The notes under the pieces were generated by a model, which saw only the letters and a list, made by a program, of their open reading frames with translations, was not told the DNA's origin and did no database searches. A program made the position numbers and the translations under genes. A stretch of 64,000 nucleotides of DNA from Microcaldota archaeon (GTDB lineage Archaea; Micrarchaeota; Micrarchaeia; Norongarragalinales; UBA97): NCBI GenBank assembly GCA_016194335.1, contig JACQBR010000015.1:36380-100379 (forward strand), given 5' to 3'. Of this stretch, positions 7,154-14,414 are shown piece after piece; position 1 is the stretch's first letter, and each line of letters begins with the position of its first letter.

Positions 7154-7656
7154 CATTCAAACGTTATCTTGCACTTCTTCCCAAGCGCGAACTGCAGCAC
7201 GCCGCCCAGCGACTCCAAATCCGAGGGCAGTTTTACCGCGTCCCTCTTTGCGGTCCTCACCTTCAGCGTCTCCCCGCCAGCAGAGTAGGCCTTGTTGATG
7301 CCGAGGACCTTGGCGGGAAAGAGGATTTCGCCGGCAAGCTCAAGCGGGCCTTTCCCCAGCCTCACCGCGCGCACGTGGGTTGATTTCATCAGCTTTTCCA
7401 GCTTTCGAATCGTCCTTCCCTGCGGGCCGACAAGGCGGGATTCGGGGCTGTTGAGGAAGAGGTACGCGAGGCGCTTGGCGTCAATCGCCCGGACCAGCTC
7501 CACCCCATCCAAATCAGCGCCCTGCCGGTTCAGGGCATAAAGCGCCCGCGACGCGTCAACATCAGCCTGCGAAAGCGTCCCTTTGGCCAGCTTGGCGGCG
7601 CATCCGCTGCAGAGGAATTCCGTCGCGGCGCACATCTGGCAAATCGGGATTTTCAA
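7153..7656 (-). CDS. NusA-like zinc-finger/KH-domain RNA-binding protein
   Basis: 167-residue archaeal protein with an N-terminal zinc-finger-like pair of cysteine motifs (ICQMC, then LCSGCAAKL, residues 5-21) and KH-type elements. The GPQGRTIRKLEKLM segment (near 78-91) is the GxxG loop of a KH domain, and LFPAKVLGINKAY (near 112) plus KLPSDLESL are typical of the archaeal proteins annotated as NusA-like transcription elongation factors. It would bind RNA during transcription or ribosome work; the precise role is not established. The stop codon abuts a double-hairpin repeat that may shape its mRNA end. Confidence 0.8.
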   Translation of the reverse strand: MKIPICQMCAATEFLCSGCAAKLAKGTLSQADVDASRALYALNRQGADLDGVELVRAIDAKRLAYLFLNSPESRLVGPQGRTIRKLEKLMKSTHVRAVRLGKGPLELAGEILFPAKVLGINKAYSAGGETLKVRTAKRDAVKLPSDLESLGGVLQFALGKKCKITFE

Positions 7657-7715
7657 CGCTTTATCCTGCCGACTATAGTAGTCTCACTGGAATGAAAACG
7701 GCAGTAAGAAAGGAT

Positions 7716-8177
7716 TCATCGCGTGAGCCGCACTTCCATGCTGCTGACCTTGCTCACGCTCCCGTCCTCGCTCTGCACCTCTTCGGTCGAGAGGTCCACG
7801 CCGGCAATCTGCGCGCTGGGCATGAAGCGGTTCTTCACAATCTGCGTCACGTCAACAGCGCGGGAGATGGCCCTGCCGCGGGCCTTCACGCGCACTTCCC
7901 TCGCCCCTGCGTTGAACTGCGTGATTACCGCCAGGACGTAGCTCATGGCGTTCTTCTTCCCGATGTAAATCGTGTTCTCTCCGCGCGTCGGGGCCGCCAG
8001 CCTGCCGGTTGCAGCTGCAGGGGAGGATGGCGTTAGGGCCCAAGCATGCCCTCCCGATGGGGCGGCTTGAGTGCCTTCTCCGGCGTGGCTGGCGATTGCC
8101 GGGCTTGCCTCCGTTGGTGCGGCCGCCTGCGTTTGGGCGGCTTGAGTGATTGGGTTTTGAGTGCCTTGCTGCTCCAT
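7716..8177 (-). CDS. albA: Alba chromatin/RNA-binding protein with long N-terminal tail
   Basis: 153 residues. The C-terminal ~88 form the Alba core: NTIYIGKKNAMSYVLAV with the Lys pair that contacts DNA and is acetylated in Sulfolobus, then REVRVKARGRAISRAVDV and IVKNRF. Alba coats DNA and RNA in archaea. The first ~65 residues are a low-complexity tail rich in Ala, Gln, Thr and Ser, which ordinary ~90-residue Alba proteins lack; it may be disordered. Start at ATG 8177. The gene is flanked by the KH-domain gene and the DUF460 gene on the same strand. Confidence 0.92.
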   Translation of the reverse strand: MEQQGTQNPITQAAQTQAAAPTEASPAIASHAGEGTQAAPSGGHAWALTPSSPAAATGRLAAPTRGENTIYIGKKNAMSYVLAVITQFNAGAREVRVKARGRAISRAVDVTQIVKNRFMPSAQIAGVDLSTEEVQSEDGSVSKVSSMEVRLTR

Positions 8178-8258
8178 TCGGCGCGTCCCTCCTTTTGCAA
8201 TTCTCTCCTTAGTGTATTTGAATATTCGGGACGTTCTGTCTTTTGCCGCGCTTAACTA

Positions 8259-8711
8259 TTAATGCATTGCGTGCGCCATCTTCTCCCCGCGCACCACGCT
8301 CCCCTGGATCGCGGCCACGGCCAACCCGTCCCTCCATCCCGCCTTGCGCCTCACCTGCCGGAGCTTGTTCTCGAAGTGGTGGTATGCCTTGAGCGCGGCT
8401 GCGAGAGCGTCGCGCTCGTGCTTGTTGGCGCACTTCCATTTGCCTGCGGCCATGCGTTCCTTTTCCATAACCCTTAGATGGCGCTTCGGAAAATGGAGTT
8501 TCGCGCCGAACGCCCTTGAAATTGATTTGGCGAACCCGCTCGTGGGGTTGGTGTCGCAGGCGACAACGTGGGGGGAGAAGCTTGAGATGAACTTCACCAC
8601 CTCCCCTTCCTTCCAGTGCTTGCGGCTCCTTACGCAAACCGCGTTTCCTTCAAAGTCGACGATTGCAACCGCGATGGTGGTGCCTGCGTCCACTCCAGCT
8701 ATGATTGTCAC
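8259..8711 (-). CDS. DUF460 N-terminal RNase H-like domain protein
   Basis: 150 residues matching the N-terminal RNase H/RuvC-like domain of archaeal DUF460 proteins: IAGVDAGTTIAVAIVDFEG (residues 4-22) gives the first acid, VVACDTNPT (near 49) the second, and ANKHERDALAAALKAY (near 94) the third. Full-length DUF460 proteins have a second domain and are several times longer; here the gene stops after the first domain. That may be an ancestral compact form or a split gene. Activity on nucleic acid is inferred from fold only. It lies just upstream, on the minus strand, of Alba. Confidence 0.8.
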   Translation of the reverse strand: MTIIAGVDAGTTIAVAIVDFEGNAVCVRSRKHWKEGEVVKFISSFSPHVVACDTNPTSGFAKSISRAFGAKLHFPKRHLRVMEKERMAAGKWKCANKHERDALAAALKAYHHFENKLRQVRRKAGWRDGLAVAAIQGSVVRGEKMAHAMH

Positions 8712-8732
8712 CAGCCCTCCGAATTCGTTCTT

Positions 8733-8823
8733 ATAGCAAATCGCATTAATTCTGGAACTTTAGAAGTGCGATTTGCAACTAGCGGATTGCTGGCAATGTT
8801 TCATTATTTATGCAATCCGCTAT
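8733..8823. repeat. Double-hairpin interspersed repeat, copy 2
   Basis: Same two inverted repeats as at 7062-7153, differing mainly in one loop stretch (AGAAG instead of AGTAGG). It fills the gap between the start of the DUF460 gene and the 3' end of the broken relE gene. Confidence 0.9.
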
Positions 8824-8842
8824 TACGCTTTAATCGCAGCCG

Positions 8843-9102
8843 TCATCCATAGACGTTTTGCCTGTGCCCCACTGCGAGAAGGATCACTCCGTTTGGTGTT
8901 AACGCGGTAGATTACGCGGTACTCGCCAATCCTCAAGCTTAATGCCCTCAAACTGGCCGCGAAGAGGATTTCCCTGTGCATGCGGATTCTCTCCAAGTTC
9001 CGCGAGCCGGTCATAGGCTTTGTTTTGTGCCTGCCGGTCCAGCCGTTTAAGGGTCTTCTTGAAATGCGGCGTGGGAAGAAAGTAGTAGGCCATGGATGCC
9101 AT
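8843..9102 (-). pseudogene. relE: RelE/ParE-type toxin broken by two +1 shifts
   Basis: A RelE-superfamily mRNA interferase is readable only across three frames. Frame one from 9102 (or ATG 9093, MAYYFLPTPHFKKTLKRL) runs to GQFEGI. Frame two gives SLRIGEYRVIYRVNT. Frame three gives GVILLAVGHRQNVYG and a TGA at 8845-8843. Together these make a full-length RelE with the conserved LRIGEYRVIY core and GHR C-terminus. Each break is one extra A in a short A run. It is either an inactivated toxin or homopolymer sequencing error. It follows its antitoxin by 11 bases. Confidence 0.85.
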
Positions 9103-9113
9103 CCTCCTTAAAA

Positions 9114-9329
9114 TCAGTCGTCAAGAAGTTTTTCGAACTTGACGAACTTGCCATGGGCAGCTTCCCTTCCGGATTCCTTGATGTCCTGCACGAGTTTGCC
9201 GTCCGCAAGCACCTGCATGGTTTCGTCCCAGTCCTCCATCACCGAAACCAGCTCCTTAAGGCTGTCGGCCGCCTTCCTGTTGGCCCTGCTCAGTGCGCTT
9301 GCGTAATCGCCGGGAGCGTTTTCGTACAT
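9114..9329 (-). CDS. relB: RelB-like antitoxin
   Basis: 71-residue acidic, helical protein directly upstream of the relE-like gene, in the usual antitoxin-first order. The C-terminus GKFVKFEKLLDD is the kind of short strand-forming tail by which RelB-type antitoxins bind their toxin. The N-terminal part (SALSRANRKAADSLKELVSVMEDWDE) is an amphipathic helix rather than a clear DNA-binding fold. The family is inferred mostly from context. Confidence 0.7.
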   Translation of the reverse strand: MYENAPGDYASALSRANRKAADSLKELVSVMEDWDETMQVLADGKLVQDIKESGREAAHGKFVKFEKLLDD

Positions 9330-9446
9330 TCTTCATCAACCATCCTGCTGAATATAGTTGGGCCGGCCTGCCTAAAAATCATTCTCCCGATTTTGCGGAT
9401 AATGGGGGTAAGGGATTGGACGGAGGAATAAAAAGGTGAAATTGGA

Positions 9447-9476
9447 AAGGAAAAAGAAGATAGGGGCTTGCGCCCC
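9447..9476 (-). terminator. Hairpin plus T-rich tract after the ThuA-like gene
   Basis: On the minus strand GGGGCGCAAGCCCC (9476-9463) is followed at once by a T-rich run (TATCTTCTTTTTCC). It lies about ten bases past the stop at 9487 and looks like an intrinsic terminator. Confidence 0.6.
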
Positions 9477-9486
9477 GTTTTGGCGT

Positions 9487-10323
9487 TTAGCCCTTTGCGC
9501 CCCTGAGGTAGAGCAGGGTGTTGAGGAACATATTCCTGCCGCTTCCTTCCTGCGCCACCGTGGCGGGGTCGAAGGCGAAGTACATCGTCTTGCCGCCGAC
9601 GAATCCCTTGCTCTCCACGATTGCGAAGAGCGTCGGCGCGGTGACCTTGCCGAGGCTGCTTGCGTCGATGAACGCCAGCGGCTCGCCGTTGCCCTTGGGG
9701 TTGAGCGAGGTGATGCCGGTGACGGTGGAGTGGAACTGGAAGTTCTTCACGCCGTTGAACATCGGGTGGTCCACGCCGATTATCTTGAACTTGCCGTCCA
9801 CGGGAGTCGTCTGGAAGGGCTCGAACTCGTGGGTCACCCCGCCGATGATGACGGGCATCACGTCGCCGAGGCTTCCGATTCCGATGTCCCATCCTATTGC
9901 CGCCCTGTCGTCGCTCACGCGCGTGCAGGCGTCTTGGACTACGACGAGCCTCCCGCCGGCCTTGACCTTGTCCGCAACGGTCTTGCGGGCGGTGCGGTCG
10001 CAGACGGGGTCGCCCTGGAGGATGACGATGTCGAAGCTGTTGAGCACGTTCTTGTACACGACCTTCTGGTCAATGTCGCCGACGTACACCACTCCCGCGA
10101 CGCGGAAGTCCTCGCTCGTGAGGAGGTTGCGCATGTCTTGGGAAGCGTGGCCGATGACCGCCACCTTCATCTGCGGCGAGGGGAAGAGCTGTCCCACCAC
10201 GGGAACGCTGCTCATGTCAATGAGGCCGAACCTGCCCGCCAGGAAGATTGCGAGAACCGCAATCAGTATGAGGGGGATTGCGCCTTCAAAACCGCCACGT
10301 TGCCCGCGCTTCATTTTTGTCAT
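9487..10323 (-). CDS. Membrane-anchored ThuA-like (class I amidotransferase-like) protein A
   Basis: About 278 residues: a basic N-terminus, one TM helix (IPLILIAVLAIFLAG, residues ~16-30), then an outward domain with Rossmann-like alternation (MKVAVIGHASQDMRNLL, SFDIVILQGDP, GGRLVVVQDACTRV). That layout and the final FAFDP...NMFLNTLLYL segment resemble ThuA/trehalose-utilisation and related class I glutamine-amidotransferase-like folds. No catalytic triad is evident. ATG 10323 is preferred; a GTG at 10347 is in frame. A TATA box CTTTATAAAT lies at 10381-10390. It is a paralogue of the next gene (same fold order and length), 100 bases away. Confidence 0.65.
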   Translation of the reverse strand: MTKMKRGQRGGFEGAIPLILIAVLAIFLAGRFGLIDMSSVPVVGQLFPSPQMKVAVIGHASQDMRNLLTSEDFRVAGVVYVGDIDQKVVYKNVLNSFDIVILQGDPVCDRTARKTVADKVKAGGRLVVVQDACTRVSDDRAAIGWDIGIGSLGDVMPVIIGGVTHEFEPFQTTPVDGKFKIIGVDHPMFNGVKNFQFHSTVTGITSLNPKGNGEPLAFIDASSLGKVTAPTLFAIVESKGFVGGKTMYFAFDPATVAQEGSGRNMFLNTLLYLRGAKG

Positions 10324-10380
10324 CACCAGACTTGAGTTAAAATTCACGCTAAAAACTTACTAGTTGTTTGGCGCACGGTC

Positions 10381-10390
10381 ATTTATAAAG
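10381..10390 (-). promoter_or_regulatory. TATA box of ThuA-like gene A
   Basis: CTTTATAAAT on the minus strand, about 35 bases before the GTG at 10347 and 60 before the ATG at 10323. Confidence 0.5.
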
Positions 10391-10449
10391 ATATTTGCGG
10401 TCGCGCCTCCCTGCGTTGTTCGCGCGTTATTTGCGGCTTGGCTGGCGTC

Positions 10450-11361
10450 TCAGCAGCTGACGAGGTAGTCCATCACGTTGCCCAGAAGCGTCTTGGAGTC
10501 GATGAGCTCGAGGGGGATGGCCGTGTAGACAATCCTTCCGACGAACTTGCGCTCAAGCAGCATGGGCACTTCCTTCCCGCCCGGGGCCTTTATCACTGCA
10601 ATCTTGTTCACGAGGCGCGGGTCCTCGTTCACAACGGCGTACTGCGTGGTTGTGAGGTTGAAGTTCTTCACGCCCGAGACGATGGGGCTCGTGTCGGAAA
10701 TGGCCTTGAACTGCACGCTTCCCGCCTTGGTGGCGTTGAGCCTCGCGCCGAGAATTTCCCCCAGCAGGCCGAATCCCCTGCTGTGGTTCTTCACGTAAGT
10801 GGCGTAACTCTCGTAAGAGCCGGGGCTTGTGGCGTTTTCGATTCTCAACCTCGAGTCGTCGGAGTCGGTAATGACGTATTCGCTTGCAGCGTCTCCCTCC
10901 CAAAGCAGGCTCGCGCCTCCGCCCACGAGGTCGCGGAGGTCCCTCACCTGCTGTCCTCCCGTGTACTGGGCGCCTTTGAGGTAGTCGCGGATGGAGAGCG
11001 CCTCGGAAATGCCTATCTTCCTGTGCTGGGTCAGTATCACGAGGGCATAGTTGCGCAGGACGCCCGCGCTGATTTCGTCCGAGCGTATGGGAACGACGGA
11101 AGTGTAAGGCCGGTCATGTTCGATTCTCGAGCGGAGAAGAAGGGCGTTTCCAAGCCCGCCGCCGTCGGGGTCGTACACCACGGCGACGCGCGAATGGCCT
11201 TTGACCGAGCAGTAGACGCTGCACCACTGCGGAATGGCCGAGCAGTGCACCCACTGGAATTCGGTCGCCACAAAAACGAGCACTACAAGAAGTGCCGCAA
11301 CGATCACTATGTGCGGAAGCTCGGCGAAGATTCCCTTCGCGGGGTCGGTGTTGTTGGCCAT
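10450..11361 (-). CDS. Membrane-anchored ThuA-like protein B (paralogue of A)
   Basis: 303 residues with an N-terminal TM helix (HIVIVAALLVVLVFVATEF, residues ~17-35), a Cys-containing segment (HCSAIPQWCSVYCS) just outside, then the same fold as the neighbouring paralogue: SRVAVVYDPDGGGLGNALL, NYALVILTQHRKIGISEAL, GGGASLLWEGDAA, GVKNFNLTTTQ, and a terminal LLGNVMDYLVSC. Start ATG 11361 was chosen over a longer frame because the extra 23 residues cross the divergent promoter of Sec61beta. Function unknown; two tandem membrane-bound copies suggest a heteromer or duplicated surface binding protein. Confidence 0.65.
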   Translation of the reverse strand: MANNTDPAKGIFAELPHIVIVAALLVVLVFVATEFQWVHCSAIPQWCSVYCSVKGHSRVAVVYDPDGGGLGNALLLRSRIEHDRPYTSVVPIRSDEISAGVLRNYALVILTQHRKIGISEALSIRDYLKGAQYTGGQQVRDLRDLVGGGASLLWEGDAASEYVITDSDDSRLRIENATSPGSYESYATYVKNHSRGFGLLGEILGARLNATKAGSVQFKAISDTSPIVSGVKNFNLTTTQYAVVNEDPRLVNKIAVIKAPGGKEVPMLLERKFVGRIVYTAIPLELIDSKTLLGNVMDYLVSC

Positions 11362-11387
11362 TTTCCTACAACAACAGCCAGCGCATC

Positions 11388-11396
11388 TATAAAAAG
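11388..11396 (+). promoter_or_regulatory. TATA box of Sec61beta
   Basis: TATAAAAAG, about 40 bases before the ATG at 11431. A purine-rich AGGAAAGGGA ribosome-binding site follows at 11417-11426. Confidence 0.6.
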
Positions 11397-11430
11397 CAGT
11401 GGCGTCACTAGAATTAGGAAAGGGATTCAA

Positions 11431-11589
11431 ATGGCTGAAAACAGGATCACCACCCCGTCAAGCAGCACGGGAATCACGCGCTTCTACGACGTTGACTCCT
11501 CCTCAATCGAGCTTGACCCCCGCATCATCGTGGGCTTTGCCGTGGCCGTCATCGTGTTCGAACTGGTGCTGCACGCGGTCAGCCTGTAG
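11431..11589 (+). CDS. secG: Preprotein translocase subunit Sec61beta (SecG)
   Basis: 52-residue tail-anchored subunit of the Sec translocon. The sequence has the archaeal Sec61beta pattern: SSSTGITRFYDVDSSSIELD, where the SSxGxxRFY and xxIxLDPR blocks contact SecY, then one C-terminal TM helix (IIVGFAVAVIVFELVLHAV). The gene is short and is hidden at the end of a longer meaningless open frame that begins at 10438; the real start is ATG 11431 with a good ribosome-binding site and TATA box. It diverges from the ThuA-like pair. Confidence comes from the two conserved blocks and the tail anchor. Confidence 0.9.
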   Translation: MAENRITTPSSSTGITRFYDVDSSSIELDPRIIVGFAVAVIVFELVLHAVSL

Positions 11590-11638
11590 CAGGCAAATGC
11601 AGATTCGGCGGGAAAAGCCCGTTTCTTATTATGGGGAT

Positions 11639-12076
11639 TCAGATTTTCCTGCCTAGAAAGAGGAAGTTGCTCTGGACCTTGTCTTTTTCCGAATGTAGCG
11701 TCTTGAGTTCCTCGACTTTCCCCGAGAGAATCTCCGCAATCAGTTTTCGCAGGTCAAGACTTGCGTCCCACACTATCGCGTGGCCGTCCGCGTCCGGTCC
11801 CAAAAGAATCGCCCCGCTTTGGTAATCCATTGCGTCCTTCTCATCCTGCGGAACGCCCGACTTTGAGTCGTAGAACCGCATCCCCATGGTTTTTGAAACC
11901 GGCGCGATTTCTTCCTGGTCATTCCGGATTTTCCCGTCAGAGGCAAAAACGTAGTCTATCACCAGAATCGCCCCGCCGGGTTTGGTGAGGTCAAGCAGGT
12001 TCTGCAGGCCTCTGCAGCCGCTCCCGCTTTTCTTGCGGAAGTGGCGAATTTCAGAAAATCCTCCATTCGGCCTTAT
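11639..12076 (-). pseudogene. Methyltransferase C-terminal fragment
   Basis: An open frame without a normal start runs from an in-frame stop at 12077 to 11639. It reads NLLDLTKPGGAILVIDYVFAS, the late part of a SAM-dependent methyltransferase domain (the KPGG turn after motif III), followed by a charged helical tail. The SAM-binding glycine motif upstream is missing. The only possible starts are a GTG at 11962 and none before it, so this looks like the 3' remnant of a larger gene. It could still be a short expressed protein from the GTG. Confidence 0.55.
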
Positions 12077-12123
12077 TCAATTCTAGTTTTCAGGAAATGC
12101 CGGGAAAATCGCCAGTCTCTTTC

Positions 12124-12498
12124 TCACTCGATGAACTGGATGTCCCGCTTCCCCCTGAAATGCGGGTCGCCGGTGAGCAGTTTTGCCCCCCATTGGCGTG
12201 CCGCCGCGTAGGCGAATGCGTCCAGCGCATGGAGTTTCTCCTCCCGTCTCACTCGGACTGCGGCGTACGCCAAGTTCCCGTCCACGGGGATTATTTGCGA
12301 GTGGCTTTCGATGAACAGCCTTGCCTTTTCGGCCGCCGGCTCGCCCTCGTCCTCTGAAGTGCGGTAGAGCACCTCATACAGGTTGGTCGACACGGTGGCA
12401 AGGTCGGCGCCTGCAATTGCATTCTTGACCGCAGCGCCTTTGGCATTCCCTTTCAAGAACTCAATCCAAGCCCACGAATCGATCACGAGCCTATTCAT
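12124..12498 (-). CDS. vapC: PIN-domain toxin VapC
   Basis: 124-residue PIN ribonuclease. Catalytic acids: Asp in LVIDSWAWIEFL (residues 4-15), Glu in STNLYEVLYR (near 42), Asp in HALDAFAYAAARQ (near 92) and Asp in LLTGDPHF (near 110), the standard four-acid set. VapC toxins cleave tRNA or rRNA. Its start overlaps the end of the AbrB-type antitoxin by 8 bases, giving translational coupling. Confidence 0.92.
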   Translation of the reverse strand: MNRLVIDSWAWIEFLKGNAKGAAVKNAIAGADLATVSTNLYEVLYRTSEDEGEPAAEKARLFIESHSQIIPVDGNLAYAAVRVRREEKLHALDAFAYAAARQWGAKLLTGDPHFRGKRDIQFIE

Positions 12499-12706
12499 CT
12501 AATCCCTCTTGGTGCTGTTTGGCAAATTTCTTCAGGTCAAGCTTGGGCATGCTGCCGAACATTTCCTTGAAAGTAGGCACGGGCTTGAAAAGGAGTTCTT
12601 CCCCCCTCTTTTCCGCGATAAACGAGCTGGTTTGAAAACTTTCCCTCAGCTTCTTGGGCAGAAGGACCCTGCCGAACCGGTCCACGCTCACAAACTCCGC
12701 CTCCAT
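12491..12706 (-). CDS. vapB: AbrB/MazE-type antitoxin VapB
   Basis: 71 residues starting at ATG 12706. The N-terminus EFVSVDRFGRVLLPKKLRES is the swapped-hairpin AbrB/SpoVT fold that binds DNA; the C-terminal half (FKPVPTFKEMFGSMPKLDLKKF) would bind and neutralise VapC. A longer open frame upstream (to 12778) would add a hydrophobic leader not seen in this family. The pair is probably autoregulated, as is usual for the family. Confidence 0.88.
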   Translation of the reverse strand: MEAEFVSVDRFGRVLLPKKLRESFQTSSFIAEKRGEELLFKPVPTFKEMFGSMPKLDLKKFAKQHQEGLDE

Positions 12707-12884
12707 CCAAAAACCACCAAATATCCAGTAAATTGCCATGTTAATAAACATTGGCAATTTTGCAAAAAATGCGTCCATTGTCAGTATCGGCTCGTGCTAG
12801 GGTGCGATCGGTTTTTTCCGCAGCGCTGCTGTGACGTTGTCGGGTCTTGTTTAGGATTCCGAATGCTTTTCCCCCGGCTATCAT

Positions 12885-14027
12885 TCAGGCTCCAATAATC
12901 CCTTCCGCAGCAGCCTTAACCATCTCCCTTTCTTTGGCGGGCGCGGCGACAATGAGCGTCTGTCCGGGCTTTCTTTCCTCAAGGGACTTCACCACGGGGG
13001 AGGCGTCGGCGAGAAGCGAGAAGCTGCCGTCCTTGTGCAGGACTTTGGCCTTCCTTTCGCCCTTGGGCTTTTCCGGAATGCAGAATAGAATCCCATCCAT
13101 CTTTTTGGCTTCAAACTCTTCCTGCAGAATTTTCCTCAGCCCCTCGCCGTTCTTCGCCCCAGTTGCACGAAGCGCCCGTTCCATTTCCACTTCAACGCAG
13201 CTTTTGTAGAGCTTCCTCTCAAGCACGCCGGAGGCGAGTGCGCTTCCAGACTGGGAGAGTTTGTAAAGCAGTTCGAAGTCGCCCCCCCTTTCAACTTCCC
13301 CCACGGAAGTTTTTCCATCTTCAATCCCGTTTTCCAAGGCCTTCACCGCCATCTCCCCTGCAATCCTCACTGTGGGATGGTGGTAGACTGCGTTGAACAT
13401 GAAATACCTCGAGACGAGCAGGCTCTCGGCCGCAAGCACCCCCCGCTCCTGCACGAAAAGCTCGCCATCCTTGTACTCGAGCGTGCGCAGGAGCCTGTCT
13501 GCGTCAATGATGGAATAGGCAACGCCGGTGAAGTGCGAATCGCGCAGCAAATAGTCCATCCGGTCGGTGCCCAGCTCGCTTGTCACAATGGCACCTTCTC
13601 CATTTCCTTCAAGAAGCGGCTGCAGCCCCGAGAGCGAATGGCCGTTGCGTTCCACCAGTTCGCCCAGCCCGCTTTCCCTCACGAGCTTAATCCCGCGCTC
13701 CTCGTGGTTGTGGCCGGTGAGACGATGCAGGAGCGGTTCGGAAACGTGGGAGAACGCCGCGTGCCCCACGTCGTGCAGCAGCGCCGCGAGGCGGAGTTCT
13801 TCCTTCTTTGATTGTTCCACCCCGAGCAGGTTGCAAAGCACTCCGGTGAGGTGCATCGCGCCGAGGGAATGCTCGAAGCGCGAGTGGTTCGCGCTGGGGT
13901 AGACTAAATAAGCAGTGCTCAACTGCTTGACGAACCGCAGCCTCTGCACCAGCGGCGAGTCGATTATCTGGAGCTCGAGTGCGCTCACCTCGATGCTGTC
14001 GTGAATCGCGTCCTTGATCAGCTTCAT
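12885..14027 (-). CDS. HD-superfamily phosphohydrolase (dGTPase-like)
   Basis: 380 residues. The HD metal site is complete: NHSRFEHSLGAMHL (His near 47-55), ALLHDVGHAAFSHV (HD near 88) and TDRMDYLLRDS (Asp near 154). The RFEHSLG and HDVGHGPFSH-like blocks mark the COG1078 group, related to dGTPase and SAMHD1, which hydrolyse nucleotides. Start at ATG 14027. A small gene ends nine bases upstream, so they are likely co-transcribed. The substrate is not shown by the sequence. Confidence 0.9.
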   Translation of the reverse strand: MKLIKDAIHDSIEVSALELQIIDSPLVQRLRFVKQLSTAYLVYPSANHSRFEHSLGAMHLTGVLCNLLGVEQSKKEELRLAALLHDVGHAAFSHVSEPLLHRLTGHNHEERGIKLVRESGLGELVERNGHSLSGLQPLLEGNGEGAIVTSELGTDRMDYLLRDSHFTGVAYSIIDADRLLRTLEYKDGELFVQERGVLAAESLLVSRYFMFNAVYHHPTVRIAGEMAVKALENGIEDGKTSVGEVERGGDFELLYKLSQSGSALASGVLERKLYKSCVEVEMERALRATGAKNGEGLRKILQEEFEAKKMDGILFCIPEKPKGERKAKVLHKDGSFSLLADASPVVKSLEERKPGQTLIVAAPAKEREMVKAAAEGIIGA

Positions 14028-14036
14028 AAGAAAAAC

Positions 14037-14330
14037 TTATTCCAGCCTGTTCAGCAGCTGCGCCTGCTCCCTCTGCAGTGCGTTGCTCACCGCTTCAGTC
14101 TTCTCCCCCCATTCGATGAGCACGCGGCACTTCTTGCCTTTGGAAAGCATTTTCTCGCGCAGTTCGCCCGCCTTGCGCTCGAGCCGTTCCATCTTCCCGT
14201 CGAAATTCGTCGCGAGCGTGTTGCGGTCGAGCACGACGAGCACCACGAGCTCCTCGCCGCTGAAGTGCTCAATCTCGCCAAGCTGCTGGCTCTCGTCGGT
14301 GAGCACGAGCATCGCTACGGGGGCGGTCAT
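14037..14330 (-). CDS. Small hypothetical protein
   Basis: 97 residues, unrecognised. The N-terminal half is alternating hydrophobic (APVAMLVLTDES, EELVVLVVLDRNT), suggesting a small alpha/beta fold; the middle is a charged helix (KMERLERKAGELREKMLSKG). It lies nine bases upstream of the HD phosphohydrolase gene, so a linked role is possible, but none is claimed. Confidence 0.6.
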   Translation of the reverse strand: MTAPVAMLVLTDESQQLGEIEHFSGEELVVLVVLDRNTLATNFDGKMERLERKAGELREKMLSKGKKCRVLIEWGEKTEAVSNALQREQAQLLNRLE

Positions 14331-14414
14331 GGTTGTGGCATCCTGACTTGAATTTGGCGTTATGGCCTCAATTCCTATGGTTTGAATCGCTAAGGGGGGA
14401 AGTGGGTAAAGGAC

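Noticed and set aside
7062..8823. CRISPR array or transposon ends
   Set aside because: Copies are kilobases apart with no spacers, no cas genes and no transposase near; each is a pair of hairpins, not a repeat-spacer unit.
10438..11430. Long plus-strand frame of 383 codons
   Set aside because: Mostly antisense to the ThuA-like gene B; only its last 52 codons (Sec61beta) are real.
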